A stretch of 64,000 bases of DNA from Hamiltosporidium tvaerminnensis (GCA_022605425.2 CM061255.1:372001-436000), one strand, 5' to 3'; counted from the first letter of the stretch, positions 33,945 to 46,090 are shown. Numbers and translations are program-made. The notes: generated by a model from the sequence alone, not told the origin.

Positions 33945-35767
33945 TTTTCATAAGATAACAAGAAAATTGATATCCGTAATTAAAAGTTTAATTTGGTCTT
34001 TTATAAACTCATTTTATTCGCCGATTTGCAGGATTATGTGCGTCTATGATGAGTATAACATGCTCAAGCGCATGTCTTTCTTTTAGCGTTTTTTCTAAAT
34101 GATACACTAAATGAAAACTTAATTGTCAATCTGGAATATTTAAAAACCATTCGAGCCAGATATTATTTTTTTAATACTTCCAAATCTCAACAGATAATTT
34201 CGTACTCTTTCTCATGAAAAATTTTGATTATCGTCTGAATTAACCTAAAATTCTGCAAAGTTATGCATTCTTGTCAGTTATTGACAAATATCTTTCTTTG
34301 TTCTTACATAGACTCGCAATATTTTCTGATGATTTTTAGTACAGTTTTTTATACCAATGTGACTAGTGAAATGTTTTTATGTAACATTAGACTCATAATA
34401 CTTTATAATCATCTGTTAGGGCTGCTTTGATATTATATTGGCATTTTTCGGGCATATATTACTGCTTTTGGTGTACATTTCAGCTGTTAGTATTAACAAA
34501 CACCATAAATTTAATTTAAGTTCAAGTTCGTATGTTCCTTTTGATATTTTAAATACATATATATCTTCTATTTCCTTATTTTCTCAATCATATTTCATGA
34601 AATTTTTACCAGTCAAGAATACAATTTATTTTTTTCCTTAAGCTTATGAAAATGCATAACCACAAAAGCTTTTATTCATATATGAATGCTGATCTGAAAA
34701 CTTACTTCGTTTAATACCAATTATGTATAAAAATAATTTGGCAAATAAGTTGGATAATAAATTAATAAAAGTAATGTATAACTCAAAAAAGGAATTTTTA
34801 GACTTATATTTAAATTTTCTCTGGTATTAGATTCTCGTTTAGACAATTTTGAGAGAATAAAATGTAAAGTATATACATATTTTTTTCAATTATGGAATGT
34901 CCCATACGCAAAATAAATATAAAGTCTGAAAATGAACTTATCAGAACTAAAATATCAATAAAACCTTTCAAAATCCATAAAATTTTATCGATAAGAAACT
35001 CGGAACTAAATCAAAATAACAGAAGCTTTTATAAAAACAATGTACTATTATTTAGTAAAATATAAATTTTAAATATGTTAATTTTAGTTAGGTTGAAATG
35101 AGCAAAAATTTGAATTATTTTTAGAAATATTGTTATGAAATTAAAAAATATTTAACTTTTGAGAAGTTTTTTTGATACAATTTTAAAGATTTTATGTTTA
35201 TAAATTTTAGAAAATAATTTTTGAATTACCGATTGTAAAAAAATGTTTTGATAAATATTATATAATTTCTTGTGTTTCATCAACTTAGTCTGTTTTTTCT
35301 CCCAAAAATTTTAGAACCTATTTATATGGCAAATTCAGATTATTTCTATTAATAATTTAGGAAGAATATAATTAGTAAGAATAGTGTTTATTTATGTACA
35401 CATATTTCCTAATTTCTTAAATACAATCATTATTTGTTAGCCAGAAAATAAACGTAGTATACCGAATCCTTTACAAGAATATATAAACTGAAATTGAAAA
35501 TTATTTATTCTCAATTTTTGGTTTTGCATACCCAAAGCTAATGATGATATTTTTTCTAATATAATTTTTATACGTGAAATATTGATTTTCAATTGAAATA
35601 AATTTATAAAACACCCGAAACTCAAAACTAAAAATGCAATTCACCTTAAACGAATTTTTAAATATCAAATTATATCGATCAAATTTTTGTTTTTAACTAT
35701 AATTATTTGCGGAAATGCATGTATAAAATCAGAATTATAATAATTTAGCTGTAAAATCGCACAGAAA
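33945..35767. other. AT-rich intergenic region, no gene seen
   Basis: No supported gene. ORFs at 34438-34641 (plus) and 35437-35625 (minus) have no start motif or domain. Nothing else recognised. Confidence 0.45.
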
Positions 35768-36498
35768 CTTTATTTAAAAGTATCACATCTTTTTAAAATA
35801 GTGGCAAGTGTTATATTTGTTTTCATGAATTAACGCAGTTCTAGGTTTAACATAAATAACTGCTACCCCAAAACTCCATCAGTAACCCCTGCGATACCTG
35901 CGTCCCAAAGCCTTTCATCATCCAGATGTGTAGAACCTAATTAATAGGCGAGGCAGTTGCCCGGAGTTCGTTAATGTCCGTTGCATGGAGTGTGATCGAA
36001 GGCCGAAGCCCCCATCTGGGCTCCCCCAAGACTATGCAGCATTCCCACTTACTCTACACTTTTTGAACCCAATAAACTTCTAGCTAAGATATATTTCAGA
36101 GATTTACATGGGGTCCACCTAGACAGTGCAATGTCATACCAACAGGTATAACCTGCTACTTAGCTTTCCTGGCTTTAAATGGTTTTTTGTTTTGTATCTC
36201 CCAGGCGCTAATTCTTCTAACCCGAATAAGCAAGGCTAGGTTTCCATGCTTTTACATGGCAATTACCTACATGTTCAGCTGCGGTCTGCAATCTGGTTAC
36301 ATAAAAAACTACAAATAAATTTGTAGAAAAAGTTTCTCCATTTCTTAGACCTCTCTTCCTCATAACAACTCCATGGAGCAACCGAAAATGTAGTATGGTT
36401 TTATTCCCACCAAAAATCCAAACAATGATCTCACACCAGTTTCACACACTCATTGCCAAGCAGAAAGTTTTTTATGTGGTTATCCTCCCTCCACAATT
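35768..36498 (-). mobile_element. Family A retroposon, full-length copy with target duplication
   Basis: Minus-strand copy, 731 bp, flanked by GCACAGAAA at 35759-35767 and 36499-36507 (9 bp exact, with C/T then T further left). It retains the 5' end (CCTCCCTCCAC in plus-strand reading), the CTACAAATAAATTTGTAG palindrome and a stem-loop-rich core (GGCCGAAGCC). The reading frame seen in some copies is broken here by an indel relative to the copy at 47810, arguing for a non-coding element. Confidence 0.87.
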
Positions 36499-37854
36499 GC
36501 ACAGAAATATCAATTAAAATAAAATAATATTTTAAAAAATCTTCAAAAACAAAAAATTCAGTTATGTAGACAAAATTATAATTCAAAACGTTTTTAATCA
36601 TTTGCAAAAGTTAACTAATATTTTGGTAAAAATAATATTATAGAGTTACCATTACATTATGTATCTAGAATCTGTTAAACGGCTTCGTATATTAGCTAAT
36701 TTAAAGGTAAGACATAAAACTCTCAGCCTGGTTTAGGCAAGTAATGCTCTATTTATGTTATGTAAACCTATCAGCACTATAAACAACAAGTAAAATATTT
36801 ATTAATCCAGAAAATACGAAATAGAATAAAAAAAGACATTTTTACATAATTATCAATGATATTCAGAAACGAAGAGTAAAAAATAGTATTTCGCAAAAAA
36901 AGAATAAACCAAGGCTATGTATAAATTGGAAAAGTTGTAACGCTTTTAAAGAGCACTAATCTATTATAATTGTAGAAAATATTAAATAAAATAAAATTTT
37001 GAATATTTACTATCTACTTGGTGATTAAATATATTTTTTAGCTAAAATTATACCTTCTTTTGAATTGCTAAGAAATTTTGTATGGCACAATAAATCAGAA
37101 AATAATTAGGAAAGACCTGTATATCATTAATATAAGTCATAATCAAAAAAGGAAAATTAAATTTCTATTAAACACAATTTTCATTAATATTGCTGCTGTT
37201 AAAACTTGCCATTAATTTGTTTACTATATCTAGAAAATCAAAACCGCATTAATAATTTTTATAATTAAAAAAATATATAAGAAACAGTCCTGTAAATTAA
37301 AAGAAATATCGGGCTAACCTTGGTTAATAAAACCATGGTTGTCCTTTTGATTTTATTTCTTTCTAAAACTCTTTTATGTATTAATCCTTGTACGAAGTTA
37401 ATTGTGTTCATATTATATTCTTTAAATCTGTCTTCTTTAATATGAGAATTTTATTTTGTTTTAGAAGTTTATATAATTTTCATGATTTGAGTTTGAAAAA
37501 ACAAGGATCATAAACTTATAAAATATTAAACCTAGAGCCGGCCCAAATAAGAGATTTTTTAGACATTAAAACTAGGAAAACATTTAAATTGTTAGTAGAA
37601 AAAACTTTAAACATTTCTCTCTTCTTTATATACATTTTTGATGTTATTTGAGTGTTGTAAAATATTCTTGCGTGATTTTGATTTCAAAAATCTTTTTTTT
37701 CTCATTTTAGCATTTTAACTACTTAACGAATTAATAAATTTTTAATTATATTAAGAAATTATATATTTTTTACCGTTTATTTATAAATTTCGTCTGATTT
37801 TAAGCCAATGGGATAGAAATCTCTATTAAATGACGATTCTGATAGATTTAAATT
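36499..37854. other. AT-rich intergenic region between two family A copies
   Basis: No ORF, RNA gene or array recognised. Confidence 0.45.
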
Positions 37855-38576
37855 CTTATTTATGTAAAAGCACCACATCTTTTTTAAAATAGTGGCAAGT
37901 TTTATATTTGTTTTCATGACATTAACGCAGTTCTAGGTTTAACATAAATAACTGCTACCCCAACACTCCATCGGTAACCCCTGCGATACCTACATCCCAA
38001 AGCCTTTCATCATCCAGGTGTGTAGAACCTAATTAATATGAGCGGCCGTTGTGATTTCTTAAATTTCCGTTGCATGGAGAGAAATAGAAGACCGAAGCTT
38101 TCCTGGGCATTCCAAGATTATGCAGTATTTCCACCTATTCTACACCTTTTTAACCCAATAAACTTCTAGCCAAGGTATATTTAGAGAAACACATGTGTTT
38201 TACTTAGACAATGCAATGTCATACTAACAGGTATAACCTGCTACTTAGCTCCCCCGGCTTTAAATGGTTTTATTATATCTCCCAGGTATTAAGTTTTCTA
38301 ACTTGAGTGAGCAAGGCCAAGTTCTCATCTATTTACATGAAAATTACCTACAAGTTCAGTGCGGTCTCCGATCCGGTTACATAAAAAACTACAAAATAAA
38401 TTTGTGGAAAAATTTTAGCCATTTCGTAGACCGCTCCTCTTCATACAAACATTCATAGAACAACCAAAGACACAATATGGTTTTATTCCCTACAAAAACC
38501 TCAATATGCTTTTCACATCCATTTGACATACTCATTATCAAGCAGAAAGTTTTTTGTGTAGTTATCTTGCCTCCAC
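37855..38576 (-). mobile_element. Family A retroposon, moderately decayed copy
   Basis: Minus-strand copy with the family landmarks (AACGCAGTTCTAGGTTTAAC near 37924, CCCAATAAACTTCTAGCCAAG near 38154, AAGCAGAAAGTTTTTTGTG near 38540). The core around 38040-38130 has several substitutions. No clean flanking duplication, so the ends are approximate. The plus-strand ORF at 38264-38458 lies inside it and is not a gene. Confidence 0.82.
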
Positions 38577-40377
38577 TATTAAATAAACTAAAAAATATTT
38601 CATTGTAATTCGTGATTTTCTACCTAAAGCTGGTTATAATCGTTAAATTTTGAATATTTTAATTTTGTGTCAAGATTTTTGGTTATAAGCTAATAATCTA
38701 TATTTAATTTTTTATAAATAAGAACGATGCCGTTGTGTGATACAAAGGATTCAATAATAGTTTGATATGCAGAAATTAAAAACACAATAAAGCCATTCTC
38801 TAAGAGTACGAAAATTTTATGCGTTAAGAAAGTTCTTTGAACACTTTTAATTTGCTCAATTTTTTTTGATTTTTTAAGGTTATATCTATTTTTGTAAGTA
38901 ATCTTATACTTTCTATGAGCATAAAATGTTTACAAAAAAACTTTAATTTTTAGATAATATGATATTCAATGCTTCTTGATTCTCTTTGTATTCGTTTTTT
39001 ATATGAATATCTATCTAGCTCTTAGTCAAAAACCAAATGTAAAAATGAAAAAAAACTCTTATTGTAACTTTAAATGCCACAAACGTATTTACAAAACTTT
39101 AATCACATTATATGTACATAATCAATAGTTAGGGGTTCTAGTAAATTAACTTTATGCCTCTAAGAATAGAATGCTACTGCTTTAAAAAATTTTTATTTCC
39201 CTGAATAAATCTATCAAAATCTTTCATCTATTTGTCCTTAAAGAAAATTCTCGGATTATATGTTATAGGTTTTGTGTCTATCGATATAATTCATGATTAG
39301 TTCTGAAGTTACTTTAAACTTAAGAGTTCAACACTGATTTAATTTAGAAGTAAAAACTACTTATGTTAGATTTTCCCTTTTTATACATGTTTAAATTTGC
39401 TTTTTTAATTTACTTAGGTCATTCTGAATATTCGTTTTGTTTTTTTCTTTTTTTCTGACAAAAATTATAATTGATTTATCATTTTAAGTCACAATTTACA
39501 ATAATTGTTATTCTTATTCAATCAATTGAATATAATATTTAGACTAATCCCTGGTTTCTAAACCAAATATAAAAGTAATTATATGGAAAAAAAACAAATA
39601 ATACCATTAAAAAATTCATTTATTAGCATATTTACACATTATGTCTCAAAAGTAAAATAATAATTCTTGTAATATAATCAATAAACATATTCTAAACAAA
39701 ATCACTTTTATCAATAAGAATTATAATTTAAATATAAAAGCTTATATAAAATAAAAATTATGTGTAAAGTAAAGCTTTACACAAATTAAATAGTATATTC
39801 TTTCCAAAATATTTCATAAAATAGATAATAAATTCGTATATTAAACTTTAATTAACCAAGCTCATTTACATAATAATTGTGTAATATAACCGCAAGAAAT
39901 TGAGTATTATATGCTGAAAGTTATAATTGAGTACTTCTTGATTACCTTGCATACCTGTTACGTTGAAATATGTAATTTATTATTCTAAAAAATATTTTTA
40001 TTTTAAATTCCAAGTTTCTATTATATTTTGTTGTCTAAGATTATTCTTTACAAAGCAAGTGTTTTTTTGATATTTAATATTATTTAAAACCAATAGAAGA
40101 TATTAAACACGTGTAGATATTTTGCATTGATTCAAACCATCTTCTTCTATCAAAAGAAATTAATTAGACGATATTTTTAATGCACTTTTACTGAAAAATC
40201 ATCTTATATGTACTTGAAAATACTTAATCCAAATCTTCTTTAAAATTTGTAAAACTTAAATCAAATATATCACACAGGAAATTACATAAACATTACTTCA
40301 ATAAATAAAACTCGAATTATTTATACTATCAAAAAGTAATATCTTATTTAATTTCCTTGCTAAAATAAATATAAATC
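38577..40377. other. AT-rich intergenic region, no gene seen
   Basis: About 1.8 kb without supported features. Confidence 0.45.
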
Positions 40378-40704
40378 GAATACTTTATCAAAGTTTTTTT
40401 ATTCGAGTTTCTATTTTGACATAAAATCTTATTCAAGAATACTTTATCAAAGTTTTTTTATTCGAATTTCTATTTTGACATAAAATCTTATTCAAGAATA
40501 CTTTTTAACAATAAGTTTTTTTATTCGAATTTCTATTTTGATATAAAATCTTATTCAAGAATACTTTTTAACAATAAGTTTTTTTATTCGAGTTTCTATT
40601 TTGACATAAAATCTTATTCAAGAATACTTTATCAAAGTTTTTTTATTCGAGTTTCTATTTTGATATAAAATCTTATTCAAGAATACTTTTTAACAATAAG
40701 TTTT
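40378..40704. repeat. 59/63-bp tandem array, about five and a half copies
   Basis: Units begin GAATACTTT at 40378, 40437, 40496, 40559, 40622 and 40681. Two unit types occur: 59 bp with ATCAAAG and 63 bp with TTAACAATAAG after the start. The shared part is TTTTTTTATTCGA(G/A)TTTCTATTTTG followed by ATAAAATCTTATTCAA. The order of the types is 59, 59, 63, 63, 59, then a partial unit of the 63-bp type. Confidence 0.9.
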
Positions 40705-41349
40705 TTGAACAGAATGACTCCTAATTCGTTTTAAAGACTTAAATTTATTTCTATTAAAGAAAAAAGAATGATTTTGAAAAAAAATTTAAAATTATTGCCT
40801 AAAGATAAATTATATAATTTCATTATCAAAAATCCATTAAAGAATTTTCTTGATTTGAAACTTACCTTTAACTTTTATTTATACATTTACATCTTGGATA
40901 TAACAGCAATATTATATTGTTTAATTTTTTAAACTTTTAGATACATCAAGTTCTTCTTTTATTACAATTATTCACTCTAAAAAAACATTTAAATATTGTA
41001 TTTACTCACCCCAGCTTTTAAGTTTTTGAAGAGTCGATCTCCTCAACAAATTTTCTCTAATCCTCCTTATCTTAAACTATTACCATTATATATTTTATTA
41101 TATAATGTTATAACAAGCTATCATTTCAATCCTTAAATTCCAATTTCATACATTAAGCTTATGATTTACACAAATAATCTATTTACATTATAAAGTAGGT
41201 TTTTTAAGTTTCTTACTTTTTCATTTTCATTTCAGGGGCTTTTTATTTTTATACATTTATATGTATCAAAGAAAAGAATATTAAGGGTATAAAAAAATAT
41301 ATTTAAAAATACAAAAAACACATATTTTTAATTTCATTTAACTCCCCAA
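40705..41349. other. Upstream region of the Sec5-like gene
   Basis: AT-rich, about 640 bp, no ORF. CCCC at 41344-41347 belongs to the start of the next gene. Confidence 0.5.
41344..41347 (+). promoter_or_regulatory. CCCC start-proximal motif of the Sec5-like gene
   Basis: CCCC two bases before ATG 41350; supports this start. Confidence 0.65.
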
Positions 41350-43599
41350 ATGCACAACCCACTTCTTTCAGAGTCATTCAACCCAATAAAATACATAAAC
41401 GACACATTTAAGACTTCAACAGAATACGATTTAAACGACACACTTGTTTCTCTTCATAAAAGTATAAACATTACAAAACTAAAAAGTAAACAACTTGTTG
41501 CTTCCCATTTCTCACAATTTGTACAGTGCAAGAGTGTCATCGACAACGTGTATTCAGACATTAAACTCAAACACATCACTCTCCACCACTATTCTACCGA
41601 CAACATGCTCAACCTTTTATCTTCACTTCCTTCCAAGCACATCGATCTTGGCCTACAACTGCACACCGACCATCACACACCCACCACACACAATACCCCT
41701 GCATCTCAAAATATATTGCCAGAATTTGTACTGTCAAAACTGTCAAAAGCACTTGAAAATAAAGATTATAAAACGTTTATATCGTTGTATCCGCAACATA
41801 TACAACACCCCATCAAAATCGTATTTCTCGATTCTCTGCAATCAGATATACACCACACCAAGTCACTATCCACACTTCTTAAACTTTTTAAATATTATTT
41901 TACCATCGAACCTACCACATTCCCATACCAAACCATCAGTAATACACTCCTCGTCAATTTCAAAGAATGCATCAACTCCATCGGCAAAGGATACACCAAC
42001 ATAACCTATAATAGGGATTCTAATACTACTAGTAATATTAATAATAGGGATTCTAATACTACTAGTAATATTAATAATAGGGATTCTAATACTACTAGTA
42101 ATATTAATAATAGGGATTCTAATAGTAATACCAACATAACTTCTAATACTTCTGTCTCAGCCAGTACAATATACACAACCACCCATTTTACCAATACAGA
42201 CATATTTAAAGTAACTCTTTACCTTAAAAATATAATAAAGAAAGTATCTGCAACAAACAAAGAACCAGACTTTACAAACACAGTTACTATTCTCGTAAAT
42301 GAATATATTAATTTCATTAAATATATTATTTATAAAGAAATAGGTAATGAATATAATAATGTAACATATGGTTATGAAACAATAGATTCAACAATACTTC
42401 TGAATCAAAACAGTATTGACCCAACATATTTCAATAAGGATGGTCTAACCAACAACAACCTTAATAACAGTTATATTACTAACATATCACATAACAACCA
42501 TACTAACAGTTATATTAATAACATATCACATAACAACCCTAATATTATATCACATAACAACCTTAATAATATATCACAAAACAACCCTAATAATATATCA
42601 CATAACAACCCTAATAATATATCACATAACAACCCTAATAACATATCACATAACAACCCTAATAACATATCACATAACAACCCTAATATTATATCACAAA
42701 ACAACCTTAATAACATATCACATAACAACCCTAATAACATATCCCATAACAACCCTAATATTATATCACATAACAATCTACCTGTTACTTCAACTTCATT
42801 ACTAAAAGTACTGACATTTACAAACAAAATATTAAATTCTTATAAATATGATACAATGGATATAGAAGATATTAAAAGAGAAATGTTATATAAAGAATGG
42901 TATGGTTCTATTTATAATATACCTATATTTATTAATATGTATGGTTCTTCTATGTTTAAAGAATGTGTTATACAATATATCAAGCGAGTTATCATTAAAT
43001 ATAATGAATATTTGTGTGGAAGGTTAAGTTTAAGTAAAGGTGATGGAGTAGAGGGAGGTATAGGTAAGAATGAAGGTTATAGTAAGGATAATAAGGATAA
43101 TAAGGATAATAAGGGTTATAAGGGTTATAGTAAGGATAACAATAAGGTTAATAGTAGTGATATTAAAGATAATAGAAATAGTAAAGATAATAAGGATATT
43201 TATAATAAAGATACTAATAAAGATACTAATAATACTAACATCAATAATAATAATACTAACAATATTAGTAACAATATTAGTAACAATATACCTTTTTACA
43301 ATGCATTACTAGTAGTTTATAACACATATGCCCTTCTTAATAATAAAAATATAAAAAATATAGGAATAAAACCTTCTTTATATAATACTTTACAACAAGA
43401 ACTTATAAATTTACAAGTAAGTCTTATTATAAGAATTATAGAGAATATAAAGATAAGTAGTAATATATATATGAGTAGTAAGAGTAGTAATTATAAGGGT
43501 GTTATTTGTAGTAAAATACTTAAAGTAATTTATAGTGTTAATTTTGTAGATAATAGTGTTATTGAAATTGTAAAGAATAAATATAAAGAGTATATATAA
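41350..43599 (+). CDS. SEC5: Probable exocyst complex subunit Sec5
   Basis: A 749-residue protein whose N-terminus reads FNPIKYINDTFKTSTEYDLN... followed by KSKQLVASHFSQFVQCKSVIDNVY. This follows the Sec5/EXOC2 pattern: F-x-P-x-x-Y-L, then T-S-Y-x-D-L, then L-K-x-L-V-x-x-N-F-D-R-F-V-x-x-K-x-T-I-D-x-V-Y. Exocyst tethers secretory vesicles to the plasma membrane. The rest is helical-looking but interrupted by at least three low-complexity inserts: three 11-residue NRDSNTTSNIN repeats (about residues 221-260), 8-residue NNPNNISH repeats (about 370-480) and KDN/NTN-rich runs (about 575-650). Other CATCHR proteins (Vps51, Exo84) share an N-terminal coiled-coil style, so identity is probable rather than certain. 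It is convergent with the DEAD-box gene. Confidence 0.72.
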   Translation: MHNPLLSESFNPIKYINDTFKTSTEYDLNDTLVSLHKSINITKLKSKQLVASHFSQFVQCKSVIDNVYSDIKLKHITLHHYSTDNMLNLLSSLPSKHIDLGLQLHTDHHTPTTHNTPASQNILPEFVLSKLSKALENKDYKTFISLYPQHIQHPIKIVFLDSLQSDIHHTKSLSTLLKLFKYYFTIEPTTFPYQTISNTLLVNFKECINSIGKGYTNITYNRDSNTTSNINNRDSNTTSNINNRDSNTTSNINNRDSNSNTNITSNTSVSASTIYTTTHFTNTDIFKVTLYLKNIIKKVSATNKEPDFTNTVTILVNEYINFIKYIIYKEIGNEYNNVTYGYETIDSTILLNQNSIDPTYFNKDGLTNNNLNNSYITNISHNNHTNSYINNISHNNPNIISHNNLNNISQNNPNNISHNNPNNISHNNPNNISHNNPNNISHNNPNIISQNNLNNISHNNPNNISHNNPNIISHNNLPVTSTSLLKVLTFTNKILNSYKYDTMDIEDIKREMLYKEWYGSIYNIPIFINMYGSSMFKECVIQYIKRVIIKYNEYLCGRLSLSKGDGVEGGIGKNEGYSKDNKDNKDNKGYKGYSKDNNKVNSSDIKDNRNSKDNKDIYNKDTNKDTNNTNINNNNTNNISNNISNNIPFYNALLVVYNTYALLNNKNIKNIGIKPSLYNTLQQELINLQVSLIIRIIENIKISSNIYMSSKSSNYKGVICSKILKVIYSVNFVDNSVIEIVKNKYKEYI
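42007..42125 (+). repeat. 33-bp in-frame minisatellite in Sec5-like gene
   Basis: Three full units of 33 bp plus part of a fourth (unit begins AATAGGGATTCTAATACTAC), encoding NRDSNTTSNIN. Near-perfect copies indicate recent expansion. The unit length, divisible by three, keeps the frame. Confidence 0.88.
42466..42780 (+). repeat. 24-bp in-frame minisatellite in Sec5-like gene
   Basis: About thirteen units of the type AACAACCCTAATAA + TATATCACAT, encoding N-N-P-N-N-I-S-H with variants (I for N, Q for H). The reverse strand is also open over the array, as expected for a periodic sequence without stops; that ORF is an artefact. Confidence 0.9.
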
Positions 43600-43693
43600 A
43601 TAAGGGGTGTTAATACTATAGTGTTAATTTTGTAGAGAGTAGTGTTATTGATATTGTAAAGAATAAATATAAAGAGTATATATAAATAAGGGG
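43533..43693 (+). repeat. Direct duplication of the Sec5 gene's 3' end
   Basis: The last codons of the gene and its TATATAAATAAGGGG tail (about 43533-43605) are repeated almost exactly at 43619-43693. The second copy is non-coding. It borders the tandem array that follows. Confidence 0.85.
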
Positions 43694-44300
43694 ATTTATT
43701 ATAGGGAGAATTAGAGGTATGTTAATACCATAGTATTGTACTAATAATTAAAGGGGTGTTAGTAACATAGTATTGTACTTTTAATTAGAGGGGTGTTAGT
43801 AACATAGTATTGTACTTTTAATTAAAGGGGTGTTAATACCATAGTATTGTATTTTTAATTAAAGGGGTGTTAGTAACATATTTATAAGTAGTGTTAATTA
43901 AAGGGGTGTTAATAACATAGTTTTGTACTTTTAATTAGAGGGGTGTTAATAACATAGTATTGTACTTTTAATTAAAGGGGTGTTAGTAATAATATAAAAA
44001 TACATCTTAAATAAAAGGGTGTTAATAAAATATTTATTGTACTAATAAAAGGGTGTTAATCATATAAATAAAAATACTACTTATATAAAAGGGTGTTAGT
44101 AATATAAATAAAAATACTACTTATATAAAAGGGTGTTAATAATATAAATAAAAATACTTCTTTAATAAAAGGATGTTAATAATATAAATAAAAATACTAC
44201 TTATAAATAAAAGGGTGTTAGTAATATAAATAAAAATACTACTTATATAAAAGGGTGTTAGTAATATAAATAAAAATACTACTTAAATAAAAGGGTGTTA
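43694..44300. repeat. Minisatellite built on GGGTGTTA, downstream of the Sec5-like gene
   Basis: Two related halves. From about 43745 to 43990 units of about 37 bp read AAAGGGGTGTTA(G/A)TAACATAGTATTGTACTTTTAATT. From about 43990 to 44300 units of about 35-40 bp read AAAAGGGTGTTA(G/A)TAATATAAATAAAAATACTACTTAT. Both share GGGTGTTA. The array fills the space between two convergent genes. Confidence 0.88.
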
Positions 44301-44456
44301 ATAATATAGTATTGCACCATTAAATAAAAGTACTAAATGAATACCAAATATTAAATAAAAAAAAATAAAATAATAAAAATACTAATCGAAACCCAATACA
44401 CAACCTAACCTTATACTAAAACACAAAATAATTTTAAAAACCAAATTAATTTTTAT

Positions 44457-45716
44457 TTAAGTCGTTTCATTCTGAGGCATAGGCCCTATAGAAGTATGAA
44501 AATGTTTCTCAATCTCCTGTATAACAGGCAAATCATCGTCAAAAACAAAATTAAGCGCTTTTCCTTTTCGTCCATACCTACCTGCTCTACCTATACGATG
44601 TATATAAGTAACAATATCCTGACTACGAGGTATATCAAAATTAATAACAAGACTAAGCTGTTGAATATCAATACCTCTTCCTAATAATCCTGTACTCAAT
44701 AAATATCTAAATTTCGAAGCTCTAAACCTATTAAGTATGTCTGTACGTTGCTGTTGAGTAAATTCTGAATGAATTACTTCTACAGGAAATTTCATTGTAC
44801 ACAACACATCATATAAATACTTAGCTTTGGATTTTGTATTGACAAATATCACACACTGAGACACATCAGAACTCTCTAATATGTCTACAAGGGCATCTAC
44901 TTTTAACATATCAGATCCTCTCGCAGGTTTAGGTCCCAAATACACATAATATTGATCAATTCCTTTCAATGTCTGTTCATCCTGTCTCAAATCAATAATA
45001 ACAGGATTTCTTAATATCTCTGCTGCCACATCTAATTCTTCTTTTTCCCACGTAGCACTAAACATAGCCACCTGTAATATATCTACAGGTAAAGTAAGAA
45101 ATATAGCTTTTACTTTGTCTTTAAACCCCTGTTTTAACATCTCATCCGCTTCATCTATAATTAATAATTTAATATTTTCTGTTTTTAAATGATTAGCTTG
45201 TATCATATGAAGGACACGTCCAGGTGTACCAACTACTATACCGGGATTTTGTGATAAACTAGAAATATTTTCAGAAACAGCAAATCCACCACACAAAAGT
45301 GTCACCTTTATGTTCATATGCATTCCTATACCAGCTATTCTCATAGCATTCTGTTCAGCTATTTCTCGTGTAGATACCAGTACAAGTACTTGTGTAGCAT
45401 CTATAGTCTCATCAATAGATTGTAATGCCCCAACAGCAAATGCACCAGTCTTTCCTGTACCAGACTGTGCTTGTGCTCGTAAATCTTTACCCATCATCAT
45501 AGGCTTAATAGCTACTTTCTGTATAAAAGATGGAGTAATAAATCCCGTACCGTATATTCCTTTTAAAAGGGATTCTTTTATTCCAAAATGTTCCCATTTC
45601 TCTATAATATCTGGTGTATTGTTAGAAAACGTATTCTTATCATTATTATTGTCGTTGGTAATGATATTGTTATTGATGTCTTGGTTTATAATATTGTTAT
45701 TTTCATCGAATTGCAT
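44457..45716 (-). CDS. DEAD-box RNA helicase, eIF4A / eIF4A-III (Fal1) type
   Basis: ATP-dependent RNA helicase of 419 residues with all core motifs: Q-motif region (FITPSFIQ), motif I AQSGTGKT (83-90), GG and TPGR, DEAD (188-191), SAT (220-222), VIFVNTK (289-295), LSTGLLGRGID (340-350) and HRIGRAGR (373-380). Overall length and blocks (HSEFTQQQRTDIL, DIQQLSLVINFDIP) match the eIF4A family, which unwinds 5' leaders in translation initiation (eIF4A) or acts in rRNA processing/EJC (Fal1/eIF4A-III). Which of the two cannot be decided. Motif Ia is STREIA instead of PTRELA. The first 35 residues are an Asn-rich low-complexity extension. CCCC (45723-45726) lies six bases before the ATG. It is convergent with the Sec5-like gene. 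Confidence 0.93.
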   Translation of the reverse strand: MQFDENNNIINQDINNNIITNDNNNDKNTFSNNTPDIIEKWEHFGIKESLLKGIYGTGFITPSFIQKVAIKPMMMGKDLRAQAQSGTGKTGAFAVGALQSIDETIDATQVLVLVSTREIAEQNAMRIAGIGMHMNIKVTLLCGGFAVSENISSLSQNPGIVVGTPGRVLHMIQANHLKTENIKLLIIDEADEMLKQGFKDKVKAIFLTLPVDILQVAMFSATWEKEELDVAAEILRNPVIIDLRQDEQTLKGIDQYYVYLGPKPARGSDMLKVDALVDILESSDVSQCVIFVNTKSKAKYLYDVLCTMKFPVEVIHSEFTQQQRTDILNRFRASKFRYLLSTGLLGRGIDIQQLSLVINFDIPRSQDIVTYIHRIGRAGRYGRKGKALNFVFDDDLPVIQEIEKHFHTSIGPMPQNETT

Positions 45717-45722
45717 TTTCTT

Positions 45723-45726
45723 GGGG
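45723..45726 (-). promoter_or_regulatory. CCCC start-proximal motif of the DEAD-box gene
   Basis: CCCC six bases upstream of the ATG (minus strand), supporting the start that includes the Asn-rich extension. Confidence 0.6.
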
Positions 45727-45844
45727 TTTGAATTTTTTTTTTATTTAAAAATATAAAAAGTAGGAAGTGTAAGAGAAATAAAACATATGAGATAATATAG
45801 AGTATACGTGTTAGTTATAAGTAGTTATCTATGTTTAGTTATGA

Positions 45845-46090
45845 GTATCAATGGTATTATAAGTAATACTGTTAGTAATAGTAATAATAGTAATACTGTT
45901 AGTAATAGTATTAATAGTAATACTGTTAGTAATAGTATTAATAGTAATACTGTTAGTAATAGTAATAGCATTATAAATGATATTATAAGTGTTAGTATTA
46001 GTAATAGTATTATAAATGATATTATAAGTGTTATTATAAGTAATACTGTTAGTATTATAAGTGTTAGTAATAGTATTATATCTTATATAT
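45845..46090. repeat. AGTAATA(G/C)T-type microsatellite
   Basis: Simple repeats of AGTAATACTGTT, AGTAATAGTATTA and similar trinucleotide-based units. They create a Ser/Asn/Ile/Val ORF (45808-46125) that has no CCC motif or non-repetitive part and is probably not a gene. Confidence 0.85.

Noticed and set aside
42006-42827. Minus-strand Leu-rich ORFs opposite the Sec5-like repeats
   Set aside because: Mirror frames of the Asn-rich arrays; no start signals or unique sequence.
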